DNA of 24,677 bases from CAG-390 sp045541375 (GTDB lineage: Bacteria > Bacillota > Clostridia > Oscillospirales > CAG-272), in contig JAZQJB010000060.1 of NCBI GenBank assembly GCA_045541375.1, positions 1 through 24,677 of the forward strand, written 5' to 3'. Below are positions 15,782 to 21,844 of the stretch, in pieces; within the stretch, counting starts at the first letter, position 1, and each line of letters opens with the position of its first letter. Below the pieces are notes generated by a model that had not been told where the DNA came from, did not search any database, and saw only the letters and a program-made list of their open reading frames with translations. The position numbers were made by a program, and so were the translations under genes.

Positions 15782-16438
15782 TCAGACGATTCTGTTGATC
15801 AGCATGATCTGGATCTGGTCAGCAACGTTCTCGATGATATCGGAGATGTCGCAGAGGATGTCGAGGAAGTTAACAGCCTGAAGCTTCTGGGAAAGAGCGA
15901 GCTCATCCATGTCGAAGATCTGCTGATAAACCTGTTCCTCAACGCTGTCAACCTGCGATTCAAGACCGCGGATGTCATCAAGGATCGCGTGATTCTTTAC
16001 GAGGGTGTTGAATTTTCCGAAGAGCTGGCTTACTGCACTCTTGAGAAGCTCGAACTGCTTCTTGGTGATCTCAACGATCTCGGTGATGGGTGCATTGCAA
16101 GCTGCGGGGAAGAAGAATCTCTGGTAAACCATAAGCTTTGCAACGTCCTCGCACTTGTTTGCGATCTTGTCACAGCTTGTAGCGATAGAGATGAGGTCGG
16201 AACGGGTAGAGGGAAGGAAGGGACCGTCAAGTCCTTCGATCATGGTGCGGAGAGATACGTCCGCGATGTGCTCCTTCTCGCGAACGGTCTTGCAGAGCGC
16301 GCGAAGAGGCTCGATGGTTGCGCCTTCAGCGGTTGCGGCAGCAATGAAGCCCTCGAGAGCTACAAGAGTGTTTTCAACATCGGTGAGCTGATCCATGATC
16401 AGGCTGTGGATGTCATTGTTTTTGTTTTTGTTAAGCAT
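15782..16438 (-). CDS. DUF47 family (PhoU-like) phosphate transport regulator
   Basis: This is a 218-residue, almost wholly helical cytoplasmic protein of the DUF47/YkaA family, a relative of PhoU that accompanies and probably modulates PiT transporters. Helical segments such as DQLTDVENTLVALEGFIAAA, REKEHIADVSLRTM, SIATSCDKIANKCEDVAKLM and DILCDISDIIENVADQIQIML carry spaced Glu/Asp residues that bind metal clusters in PhoU-type proteins. I chose the ATG at 16438, preceded by AAAGGAGGAAG. The frame is open upstream, but that part is leader RNA, not family sequence. It is first in the operon with pit. A strong promoter and a structured ~98-base leader lie upstream. Confidence 0.93.
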   Translation of the reverse strand: MLNKNKNNDIHSLIMDQLTDVENTLVALEGFIAAATAEGATIEPLRALCKTVREKEHIADVSLRTMIEGLDGPFLPSTRSDLISIATSCDKIANKCEDVAKLMVYQRFFFPAACNAPITEIVEITKKQFELLKSAVSQLFGKFNTLVKNHAILDDIRGLESQVDSVEEQVYQQIFDMDELALSQKLQAVNFLDILCDISDIIENVADQIQIMLINRIV

Positions 16439-16536
16439 AGTGCTTCCTCCTTTTGATGTGTGTCCCCGCAGGACCCCCACGGAAACATACGGTTTCGTCA
16501 TCGGTGAACGCCGATGCATTTTGGAAATTTTTATCC
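16439..16536 (-). promoter_or_regulatory. Structured 5' leader of the DUF47-pit operon
   Basis: The predicted ~98-base untranslated leader contains successive hairpins. CATCGG/CCGATG has a 6-base loop (about 16501-16518) and GAAAC/GTTTC a 5-base loop. A GC-rich third hairpin with GTCC/GGAC at its core ends shortly before the GGAGG ribosome site. It matches no riboswitch class I can name. A regulatory role is a possibility, not shown. Confidence 0.4.
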
Positions 16537-16542
16537 ACTATT

Positions 16543-16571
16543 ATTGTATAACAAAATTGACGCTTTGTCAA
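16543..16571 (-). promoter_or_regulatory. Promoter of the DUF47-pit operon
   Basis: On the minus strand the -35 is perfect TTGACA... read as TTGACA (16571-16566), then 17 bases, then TACAAT (16548-16543). A TTGAC/GTCAA palindrome spans the -35 and could be an operator. Confidence 0.75.
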
Positions 16572-16601
16572 CACCTGTTTGCAAATTTCAATAATAATTG
16601 C

Positions 16602-17558
16602 CTAAATCTTTTTGTAATTACAACCCTGAGTTGCACCCGAGGAGAACAACAGCTTATCGATGTCGTTGAGAATTGCGATCTTGCGTTTGCTGTATTCGGG
16701 CGCAAGAAGGTCCTCTGCGATTCCGTCGCCGGTCAGTCGGCAAATTACAGTTTCCGGAGGCAGCAACTTCAATGCCTCGACCACAAGCGAAATATATCTT
16801 TCCCGTTCAAGCGGAACATACTCACCGCGCAGATATTCATCGCCGAGAGGGGTATCTTTTATGACGTGAAGAAGGTGGATCTTGACCTGCTCGGGAGCCA
16901 ATTCAGCCACCTTTTTGACCGTATTCATCATATCCCCGTCACTTTCATCGGGCAGACCGAAAATTATGTGAACGCATACCTCCGCCTTCGGAACAAGACG
17001 TCGCAGGCGCTCGTAGCCCTCCTCGAAATCCGCCATCGTGTGCCCACGGCATATACGCCGAGCGGTATCATCCGACGAGCTTTGCAATCCCAACTCGACC
17101 GTCAGCGGTATTCTCTCCGACACCTCGCGAAGAAGCAGACAAACGTCCTCTCCAAGGCAATCCGCGCGCGTGGCGATGCTTATGCCGCAGAGGTTCGGGA
17201 ACGTCAGTATCTCCTCATAAATGCCCCTAAGGACGTCCACGGGCGCGTAGGTATTGGTGTGTGCCTGCAGGTAGGCGATGCACTTCTCCGTCGACCATTT
17301 CGACGAAAGCGCCGCCCTTCCCTCATCATATTGCTCACGTAGAGAGAGCCCCATCGGAATACTGTCGCCGCTTCCGCGCCCCGAGCAATAAATGCACCCC
17401 GCACCCGCGTCGATATTCGGACAAGAAAGCCCCGCATCCAGCGGTATCTTCGCGACCCGCCCGCCAAACTTCTTCCGCATATAATACTCATAAGTCTGAT
17501 ACCGCTTATTCGAGTCGCTGTGAGGGTAGGGATTTGAATTTCTTTGTGTTTTTTTCAT
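16602..17558 (-). CDS. TIGR01212-type (YhcC-like) radical SAM protein
   Basis: This 318-residue radical SAM enzyme of the Elp3-like branch has a characteristic widely spaced cluster motif, CPNIDAGAGCIYC (Cys-x8-Cys-x2-Cys). It follows KIPLDAGLS, as in the YhcC/TIGR01212 family. Later motifs are YLQAHTNTYAP, ISIATRADCL, VELGLQSSSDDTAR and HIIFGLPDE. The family substrate is unknown. I prefer the ATG at 17558 because family members begin shortly before the RYQTYEYYMRKKFGG segment. Alternatives are the ATG at 17567 and TTG at 17591; none has a strong ribosome site. The stop is TAG, one of the few here, which matters for interpreting the amber codon at 11356. Its 5' end overlaps the divergent promoter of the toxin-antitoxin locus. 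No terminator is evident before the DUF47 promoter. Confidence 0.88.
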   Translation of the reverse strand: MKKTQRNSNPYPHSDSNKRYQTYEYYMRKKFGGRVAKIPLDAGLSCPNIDAGAGCIYCSGRGSGDSIPMGLSLREQYDEGRAALSSKWSTEKCIAYLQAHTNTYAPVDVLRGIYEEILTFPNLCGISIATRADCLGEDVCLLLREVSERIPLTVELGLQSSSDDTARRICRGHTMADFEEGYERLRRLVPKAEVCVHIIFGLPDESDGDMMNTVKKVAELAPEQVKIHLLHVIKDTPLGDEYLRGEYVPLERERYISLVVEALKLLPPETVICRLTGDGIAEDLLAPEYSKRKIAILNDIDKLLFSSGATQGCNYKKI

Positions 17559-17584
17559 CTTGACCATCTTTATAAAAAAACTTA

Positions 17585-17613
17585 TTGACAAATCGAGAGA
17601 TTCGTGTTATAAT
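17585..17613 (+). promoter_or_regulatory. Perfect-consensus promoter of the putative antitoxin RNA
   Basis: TTGACA (17585-17590), a 17-base spacer and TATAAT (17608-17613) form the promoter. No protein gene of normal size follows on the plus strand; a terminator lies about 45 bases after the predicted start site. It is therefore a strong promoter dedicated to a short RNA. Confidence 0.85.
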
Positions 17614-17619
17614 AATAAC

Positions 17620-17706
17620 GGAGAGCACCGATGACGGTTGCTTCCTATGATTTGGTTAAGAAATAACCGCCTCGAGTTGCAGCAAGAAGGCGGTTATTTC
17701 TTTTTA
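17620..17706 (+). ncRNA. Putative type I antitoxin RNA (about 85 nt)
   Basis: The boundaries are inferred from the promoter at 17585-17613 and the T-run after the terminator hairpin. Its 3' part is complementary to the last codons and 3' end of the toxin mRNA across the shared terminator. Its 5' part carries AGAGCACC and GGTTGCTTCC, the same blocks as in the toxin mRNA leader. The CUUCC segment could pair with GGGAAG or the GGGGAGG ribosome site of the toxin mRNA. An 11-codon frame (MTVASYDLVKK, 17631-17666) with a GGAG near the extreme 5' end is present, but I do not think it is the product. Confidence 0.72.
17661..17706. terminator. Shared bidirectional terminator of the toxin-antitoxin pair
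   Basis: An 11-bp perfect stem, AAATAACCGCC with GGCGGTTATTT (17661-17671 and 17689-17699), has a 17-base loop containing TTGCAGCAA. The plus strand then runs into CTTTTT, and the minus strand into TTTCTT. The TAA stop of the toxin (17696-17694) lies in the stem. The TAA of the 11-codon plus-strand frame lies in the other arm. Confidence 0.85.
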
Positions 17707-17783
17707 TATATGTTGTTGATGTAATTTAACAGAACGAAAATCAGGCTGATTATCATCAGCACCTCTTCAAGCTCCAACTTCAT
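17694..17783 (-). CDS. Putative type I toxin: 29-residue hydrophobic peptide (Fst/TxpA-like)
   Basis: The peptide starts MKLELEEVLMIISLIF, continues with VLLNYINNIY and ends in KKK. It has a short acidic N-terminus, one membrane-spanning hydrophobic segment (about residues 8-25) and a Lys tail, the layout of Fst, TxpA and holin-like type I toxins, which damage the membrane when overproduced. GGGGAGG sits 8 bases before the chosen ATG; an upstream in-frame ATG at 17789 is only 2 bases from it and unlikely. The ribosome site is buried in a 7-bp hairpin. The stop lies in the terminator stem. Promoter, leader, peptide and terminator make a ~230-base transcript, convergent with the short plus-strand RNA. 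Homology to a named family is inferred from pattern only; a non-toxic small membrane peptide is the main alternative. Confidence 0.78.
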   Translation of the reverse strand: MKLELEEVLMIISLIFVLLNYINNIYKKK

Positions 17784-17791
17784 CCACATCA

Positions 17792-17809
17792 CCTCCCCTC
17801 TCGGGAAGG
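17792..17809 (-). promoter_or_regulatory. Hairpin masking the toxin ribosome binding site
   Basis: On the minus strand CCTTCCC pairs with the Shine-Dalgarno GGGGAGG (7 bp, one G-U) across a GAGA tetraloop of the GNRA class. A second upstream hairpin, CTTCCC/GGGAAG (17842-17826), offers alternative pairing partners. Confidence 0.7.
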
Positions 17810-17870
17810 CAAAAAGAAATTTCATCTTCCCGCAAAGGGAAGCAACCGCCACCGTTTATGGTGCTCTACG

Positions 17871-17890
17871 GATATCTTGAGATATCTTGA
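17871..17890. repeat. 10-base tandem repeat at the toxin mRNA 5' end
   Basis: GATATCTTGA occurs twice in tandem. In the minus-strand RNA this gives GATATC, TCAA, GATATC, a 6-bp hairpin at or near the predicted 5' end of the toxin mRNA, where it could protect the RNA. Confidence 0.7.
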
Positions 17891-17892
17891 TT

Positions 17893-17921
17893 ATTATACC
17901 ATATTTTTGTATTTTCGTCAA
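17893..17921 (-). promoter_or_regulatory. Promoter of the putative toxin mRNA
   Basis: On the minus strand TTGACG (17921-17916) and TATAAT (17898-17893) are spaced by exactly 17 bases. It begins 10 bases beyond the stop of the XRE gene, so the toxin also lies downstream of that gene, with no terminator between. Confidence 0.85.
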
Positions 17922-17930
17922 TATATAATT

Positions 17931-18764
17931 TTACATCGCATAATCATCTATCATCGAAGTATCTCTGACTACAATCCAAACCGGATCGGATTCGGAAAGA
18001 AGTTCCCCAAGTTTACAGATCGCAAGCGCATATATTGCTGTTGAATACTTCAAAACATACTTTTTGGTTTTAGACTCACGATCCGTATATACTTCGTTAA
18101 TATGTATATCTTCAAGGCACTTCAAAGCATTTAACACTTCTGCTCTCGATAAACCTAACGCACATTCTATATCTTCGGCAGTGAACTCGGTATTGCGTTC
18201 TTTAGAGTTCGTCATTGAATGCAAATATTGATAAAACAACACTTTTCTTACATTCCGATCCGAAAGATACCTCAATACATCTTCCGAATCTTCTGTCATT
18301 CGTAATATATCCGCATCGCTTTCCGATTTATATGAACAGTCAACAAGAGCAAAATCATCGGTCATCACAAAAGCTCCTTGAGTATTGGACAAACAACCAA
18401 TTCTGCACCCATCCTTTAACTTTTGCTTTTGATATTCCAACTGTATCTCATCGGATCGATCAATATGTGTAAATCTCATTTTTGAGTTGTGGAAAAACAA
18501 CTCGTGAAGTTTATTGTGGCAGAATACAGGAAAATCATTCGGATTGACCGACACTTGCTCGACTTGTTTTGCAATACCGTATATATCTTCCAAACATACG
18601 CCCAATACAGCAGCAATTTGAGGCAACAACATTATATCTGGCATAGAAACTTCGGATTCCCATTTTGATACAGCTTGATTTGTGACTCCGAGCCGCTGAC
18701 CCAATTCCTCTTGGGTAAGGTTCAAGGCTTTTCTGAATTTGGCAATGTTTTTTCCGATGCTCAT
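17931..18764 (-). CDS. XRE-family transcriptional regulator with unknown C-terminal domain
   Basis: This 277-residue protein has a clear N-terminal helix-turn-helix of the Cro/C1 type: IGKNIAKFRKALNLTQEELGQRLGVTNQAVSKWESEVSMP is the pattern across residues 3-42, followed by LPQIAAVLGVCLEDIYG. Residues about 65-277 are not familiar. A region near 165-235 (VRKVLFYQYLHSM, DIECALGLSRAEVLNALKCLE) looks like a second winged helix. The gene is visibly more AT-rich than its neighbours, which suggests recent transfer. Its ATG has GAGGGAG upstream and its own strong promoter. The toxin-antitoxin locus follows directly. A regulatory link between them is possible but unproven. Confidence 0.88.
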   Translation of the reverse strand: MSIGKNIAKFRKALNLTQEELGQRLGVTNQAVSKWESEVSMPDIMLLPQIAAVLGVCLEDIYGIAKQVEQVSVNPNDFPVFCHNKLHELFFHNSKMRFTHIDRSDEIQLEYQKQKLKDGCRIGCLSNTQGAFVMTDDFALVDCSYKSESDADILRMTEDSEDVLRYLSDRNVRKVLFYQYLHSMTNSKERNTEFTAEDIECALGLSRAEVLNALKCLEDIHINEVYTDRESKTKKYVLKYSTAIYALAICKLGELLSESDPVWIVVRDTSMIDDYAM

Positions 18765-18794
18765 GTGCGTACTCCCTCTTGATTTGGTAGATAT

Positions 18795-18823
18795 ATTATA
18801 ACATTCATATAGCCATATTTCAA
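18795..18823 (-). promoter_or_regulatory. Promoter of the XRE regulator
   Basis: On the minus strand TTGAAA (18823-18818), a 17-base spacer and TATAAT (18800-18795) lie about 30 bases before the ATG. No obvious operator palindrome was seen around it. Confidence 0.7.
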
Positions 18824-18894
18824 GATACAGTTTGTCGAATTATCTTTATAATATGATTTAGAAATCGCCAAATAGTTGGATTATTAACTTAAAT

Positions 18895-18922
18895 AAAAAG
18901 ACCGCGCGGACGCGGTCTTTTT
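18895..18922 (-). terminator. Terminator of the aminotransferase gene
   Basis: A perfect 12-bp stem, AAAAAGACCGCG with CGCGGTCTTTTT, has a 4-base loop, five bases beyond the stop. It has T-runs on both strands, so it can act bidirectionally. Confidence 0.9.
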
Positions 18923-18927
18923 GATAT

Positions 18928-20223
18928 TTAGTCGCAAAGCTTACGTCCGATCATCTTCTCGATCGCGGCGATTCTTGCACAGAGGGTAAGGATATCCATT
19001 GTGACCTCAAGGTCGTCGTTCGAGGGGTATGTGGGAGCTATGCGGATGTTCGAGTCGTTGGGGTCGATTCCGTAGGGATAGGTCGCACCCGCGGTGGTGA
19101 GATGTACGCCCGCACCGAGGCAAAGGTCGTAGGTTCTCTTCGCGGTGCCGTTCTCAAGATAGAGGCTGATGAAGTAGCCGCCCTTGGGGTTGGTCCAATG
19201 TGCGATGCCCGTGCCCGCAAGATCTCTCTCGAGAGCCGAGATAACTATCTTGAACTTGGGGCGGATTATCTCCGCAAGGTCGCGCATGTGGCTGCGGATA
19301 TTGTCGGCGTTGCCGTCAAAATAGCGCACGTGGCGGATCTGGTTGATCTTGTCGAAACCGATGGTCTGAACGTTCATAATGGGCTTGATGAACTCAAGAT
19401 TGTGCTCCGAAGCGGCAAAGATCGCAACACCCGAGCCGGGGAAGGTGATCTTCGAGGTCGATGCAAAATAATACACCATATCCTCGTTGCCCGTCTTGCG
19501 GCACTCGGCAAAGATATCAAGAAGCTCGTCGCCGTCGTCGTAAAGATCGTGAACCGCATAAGCGTTATCCCAGAAGATTCTGAAATCGGGAGCCGCGGGA
19601 TTGAGATTCGCGAAACGGCGGACGACCTCGTCGGAATAGGTAACACCGTCGGGATTCGAGTATTTAGGGCAGCACCAGATGCCCTTGATCGACTCATCCT
19701 CGGACACAAGCTTTTCAACCATATCCATATCGGGTCCGTCCTCGTGAAGCGGAACCGAGATCATCTCGATGCCAAGGGACTGACAGATCGCGAAATGGCG
19801 GTCATAGCCGGGCGCGGGGCAGAGGAATTTCACCTTGTCAAGCTTCGCCCAAGGCTTCTTGACGCCCGCAACACCGTAAAGCATACAGCGGACCATAGTA
19901 TCGTACATAATATTGAGCGAGGAGTTACCCGCAACGATGATGTGCGACTCGGGGATTCCGAGAAGGTCTGCAAAAAGCTTCTTCGCCTCGGGAACGCCGT
20001 CGAGAAGGCCGTAGTTACGGTAGTCGAATCCGTCTGCGGAACGGCAGTCAGCGGATGAGTGAATGCAATAAAGCATTCCCTGCATCATATTGAGCTGTGC
20101 GCGTCCGGGTTTACCGCGTGAGAGGTCAAGGTGATTGCCCTCGGCGCAGATCTTTTTATAATCTTCAAGGTAGCTTGCGCCAAGGGCTTCAAGCTCCGAC
20201 TGTGACATTTGTGAATAAAGCAT
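18928..20223 (-). CDS. PLP-dependent aminotransferase, PF12897-type (aspartate aminotransferase-like)
   Basis: This 431-residue fold-type I aminotransferase resembles the PF12897 subgroup, which includes aspartate aminotransferases of actinobacteria and Firmicutes. The motifs are NHLDLSRGKPGRAQL (substrate entrance), YRNYGLLDGVPEAKKLFADLL, CPAPGYDRHFA, WCCPKYSNPDGVTYSDE, FWDNAYAVHDLY and the PLP-lysine motif FASTSKITFPGSGVA. NIRIAPTYP carries the substrate carboxylate Arg. It should move amino groups between aspartate or a similar amino acid and 2-oxoglutarate in the cytoplasm. The ATG at 20223 has AAAGGAAG about 6-7 bases upstream. The frame is open farther upstream but reads into the asnS gene end. 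It lies 58 bases downstream of asnS, probably co-transcribed. Confidence 0.9.
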   Translation of the reverse strand: MLYSQMSQSELEALGASYLEDYKKICAEGNHLDLSRGKPGRAQLNMMQGMLYCIHSSADCRSADGFDYRNYGLLDGVPEAKKLFADLLGIPESHIIVAGNSSLNIMYDTMVRCMLYGVAGVKKPWAKLDKVKFLCPAPGYDRHFAICQSLGIEMISVPLHEDGPDMDMVEKLVSEDESIKGIWCCPKYSNPDGVTYSDEVVRRFANLNPAAPDFRIFWDNAYAVHDLYDDGDELLDIFAECRKTGNEDMVYYFASTSKITFPGSGVAIFAASEHNLEFIKPIMNVQTIGFDKINQIRHVRYFDGNADNIRSHMRDLAEIIRPKFKIVISALERDLAGTGIAHWTNPKGGYFISLYLENGTAKRTYDLCLGAGVHLTTAGATYPYGIDPNDSNIRIAPTYPSNDDLEVTMDILTLCARIAAIEKMIGRKLCD

Positions 20224-20256
20224 AACGGCTTCCTTTCTGATAGTAAATTGCGGTCG

Positions 20257-20276
20257 GTAAGCCGTTCGCGGCTTAC
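20257..20276 (-). other. Intercistronic hairpin between asnS and the aminotransferase
   Basis: An 8-bp stem (GTAAGCCG/CGGCTTAC) has a stable 4-base loop (CGAA on the minus strand) but no T-tract. It may mark a processing or stability element rather than a terminator. Confidence 0.45.
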
Positions 20277-20281
20277 GTCGA

Positions 20282-21676
20282 TTAGAAGTCAGCGTTTCCG
20301 GTGGTTCTGGGGAACGCCTCAACGTCACGGATGTTGGAAACTCCGGTGACGTACATGATCATACGCTCAAAGCCAAGGCCGTAGCCCGCGTGCTTTGTTC
20401 CGCCGTAGCGGCGAAGATCGCAGTACCAGGAATAATCCTCGGGAGCGAGTCCGAAGCGAGTGATAGCCTCCTCGAGCTTGTCGAGTCTTTCCTCACGCTG
20501 AGAACCGCCAATGAGCTCTCCAACGCCGGGAACGAGCATATCTGCTGCGGCAACGGTCTTGCCGTCGTCGTTCTGACGCATATAGAACGCCTTGATATCC
20601 TTCGGATAATCGGTAACGAACACGGGCTTCTTGAATACCTGCTCGGTGAGGTATCTTTCGTGCTCGGTCTGAAGGTCGATGCCCCACTTGACGGGATAAT
20701 CGAACTTCACGCCGCTCTCCTCGAGGAGTTTGACTGCATCGGTATAGGTGATGCGTCCGAAATCGTTGTCAACGAGGTTCTGGAGTCTTTCGATAAGACC
20801 CTTGTCGATGAACTTGTTGAAGAATTCGAGCTCTGCGGGGCACTCCTTCATAACGAACTTGACGATATACTTGACCATCGCCTCGGCGGTGTCCATATAG
20901 TCGTTAAGATCGGCGAACGCCATCTCGGGCTCAACCATCCAGAACTCAGCGGCGTGGCGCTGGGTGTAGGACTTCTCTGCACGGAAGGTGGGACCGAAGG
21001 TGTAAACGTTGGCAAACGCCATCGCGAAGGTCTCAACGTTGAGCTGACCCGAAACGGTCAAGCCGGTCTTCTTGCCGAAGAAATCCTGCGAATAGTCGAT
21101 CTCTCCGTCGGGAGTCTTGGGAGGATTTGCAAGGTCAAGCGTGGTGACCTGGAACATCTCGCCCGCGCCCTCGCAGTCGGAGCCCGTGATCAGAGGAGTG
21201 TGAACGTAAACGAAGCCTCTCTCGAAGAAGAAGCTGTGGATAGCATAAGCAACTACCGAACGAACGCGGAACACGGCGTTAAATGTGTTCGCACGGGGAC
21301 GGAGATGCGCGATCGTGCGGAGATACTCAAGCGAGTGGCGCTTCTTCTGAAGCGGAAAATCGGGAGCCGATGCGCCTTCAAGCGCGATCTCGGTCGCCTT
21401 GAGCTCGAAGGGCTGGGGAGCCTCGGGAGTCAGCACGAGGATACCCTTGCAAACGAAGGACGCGCCAACGTTCTGCTTAACGATCTCCTTGTAGTTCGAG
21501 AGCTTTTCGCTCTCAACAACGATCTGAAGATTTGAGAAATAAGAGCCGTCATTCAGCTCGATGAAGCCGAAAACGTTGCTCGAACGAATTGTTCTTGCCC
21601 AACCTGCAACCGTGATCTCACAGTCCGCAAATTTTTCGGGTGCCGCAAAAATTTCTTTGATTGTGGTTCTTTCCAT
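20282..21676 (-). CDS. asnS: Asparaginyl-tRNA synthetase
   Basis: This 464-residue class IIb aminoacyl-tRNA synthetase attaches asparagine to tRNA-Asn. The N-terminal OB-fold anticodon-binding domain (about 15-105) contains ITVAGWARTIRSS and FGFIELNDGS. The catalytic domain has motif 2 FRAEKSYTQRHAAEFWMVEP (231-250), and motif 3 GYGLGFERMIMYVTGVSNIRDV (about 431-452). AEFWM-EPEMAF and the closing FPRT are AsnRS-type rather than AspRS. The length is normal. The start ATG has AAGGAAGG upstream; the open upstream frame is leader. It has its own promoter and is probably co-transcribed with the aminotransferase gene downstream. Confidence 0.97.
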   Translation of the reverse strand: MERTTIKEIFAAPEKFADCEITVAGWARTIRSSNVFGFIELNDGSYFSNLQIVVESEKLSNYKEIVKQNVGASFVCKGILVLTPEAPQPFELKATEIALEGASAPDFPLQKKRHSLEYLRTIAHLRPRANTFNAVFRVRSVVAYAIHSFFFERGFVYVHTPLITGSDCEGAGEMFQVTTLDLANPPKTPDGEIDYSQDFFGKKTGLTVSGQLNVETFAMAFANVYTFGPTFRAEKSYTQRHAAEFWMVEPEMAFADLNDYMDTAEAMVKYIVKFVMKECPAELEFFNKFIDKGLIERLQNLVDNDFGRITYTDAVKLLEESGVKFDYPVKWGIDLQTEHERYLTEQVFKKPVFVTDYPKDIKAFYMRQNDDGKTVAAADMLVPGVGELIGGSQREERLDKLEEAITRFGLAPEDYSWYCDLRRYGGTKHAGYGLGFERMIMYVTGVSNIRDVEAFPRTTGNADF

Positions 21677-21726
21677 GGTAGGTTTCCTTCCTTGTATAGG
21701 CAAAATGCGGCTTGCCTTTTCAAAAG

Positions 21727-21751
21727 TGCAATTTTTTCGTGAAAAATTGCA
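21727..21751 (-). other. AT-rich hairpin in the asnS leader
   Basis: TGCAATTTTTC pairs with GAAAAAATTGCA (one bulge) around a 2-base centre, about 50 bases before the asnS ATG. It is followed by CTTTTG. It could be a weak attenuator, but no T-box features accompany it. Confidence 0.35.
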
Positions 21752-21775
21752 GAATTTAACTTTCGTATAGCAAAT

Positions 21776-21804
21776 ATTATACCACAAAAGCTCGCATTTT
21801 GCAA
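21776..21804 (-). promoter_or_regulatory. Candidate promoter of asnS
   Basis: On the minus strand TTGCAA (21804-21799), 17 bases and TATAAT (21781-21776) form the promoter. The predicted leader is about 95 bases. Confidence 0.6.
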
Positions 21805-21844
21805 GTATTATTTTAAAAATCGCAAAATTTATTTGTTTTTTTAA

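Larger units (their letters stand above)
17622..17867. repeat. Inverted repeat linking the 5' ends of toxin and antitoxin RNAs
   Basis: Plus-strand 17622-17645 carries AGAGCACC, 6 bases, then GGTTGCTTCC. The minus strand of 17838-17867 carries AGAGCACC, 12 bases, then GGTTGCTTCC. As DNA the pair is an inverted repeat, so both RNAs contain the same blocks in the same sense. Confidence 0.85.

Noticed and set aside
16439..16536. Fluoride, manganese (yybP-ykoY) or other known riboswitch in the DUF47-pit leader
   Set aside because: The first hairpin has a GTTCACC segment like the fluoride motif, but the diagnostic GATG loop and downstream pseudoknot bases are missing. No other class fits.
17631..17666. 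11-codon frame (MTVASYDLVKK) as a peptide gene in the plus-strand RNA
   Set aside because: The GGAG would lie at the very 5' end of the RNA, and the frame ends in the terminator arm. An RNA function explains the locus better.
20390..21535. 381-codon plus-strand open frame across asnS
   Set aside because: It is antisense to a complete asparaginyl-tRNA synthetase and has low-complexity, shadow-like composition.
21677..21775. T-box leader for asnS
   Set aside because: The leader is only about 95 bases, and I see no specifier loop or T-box sequence that would pair with the tRNA end.
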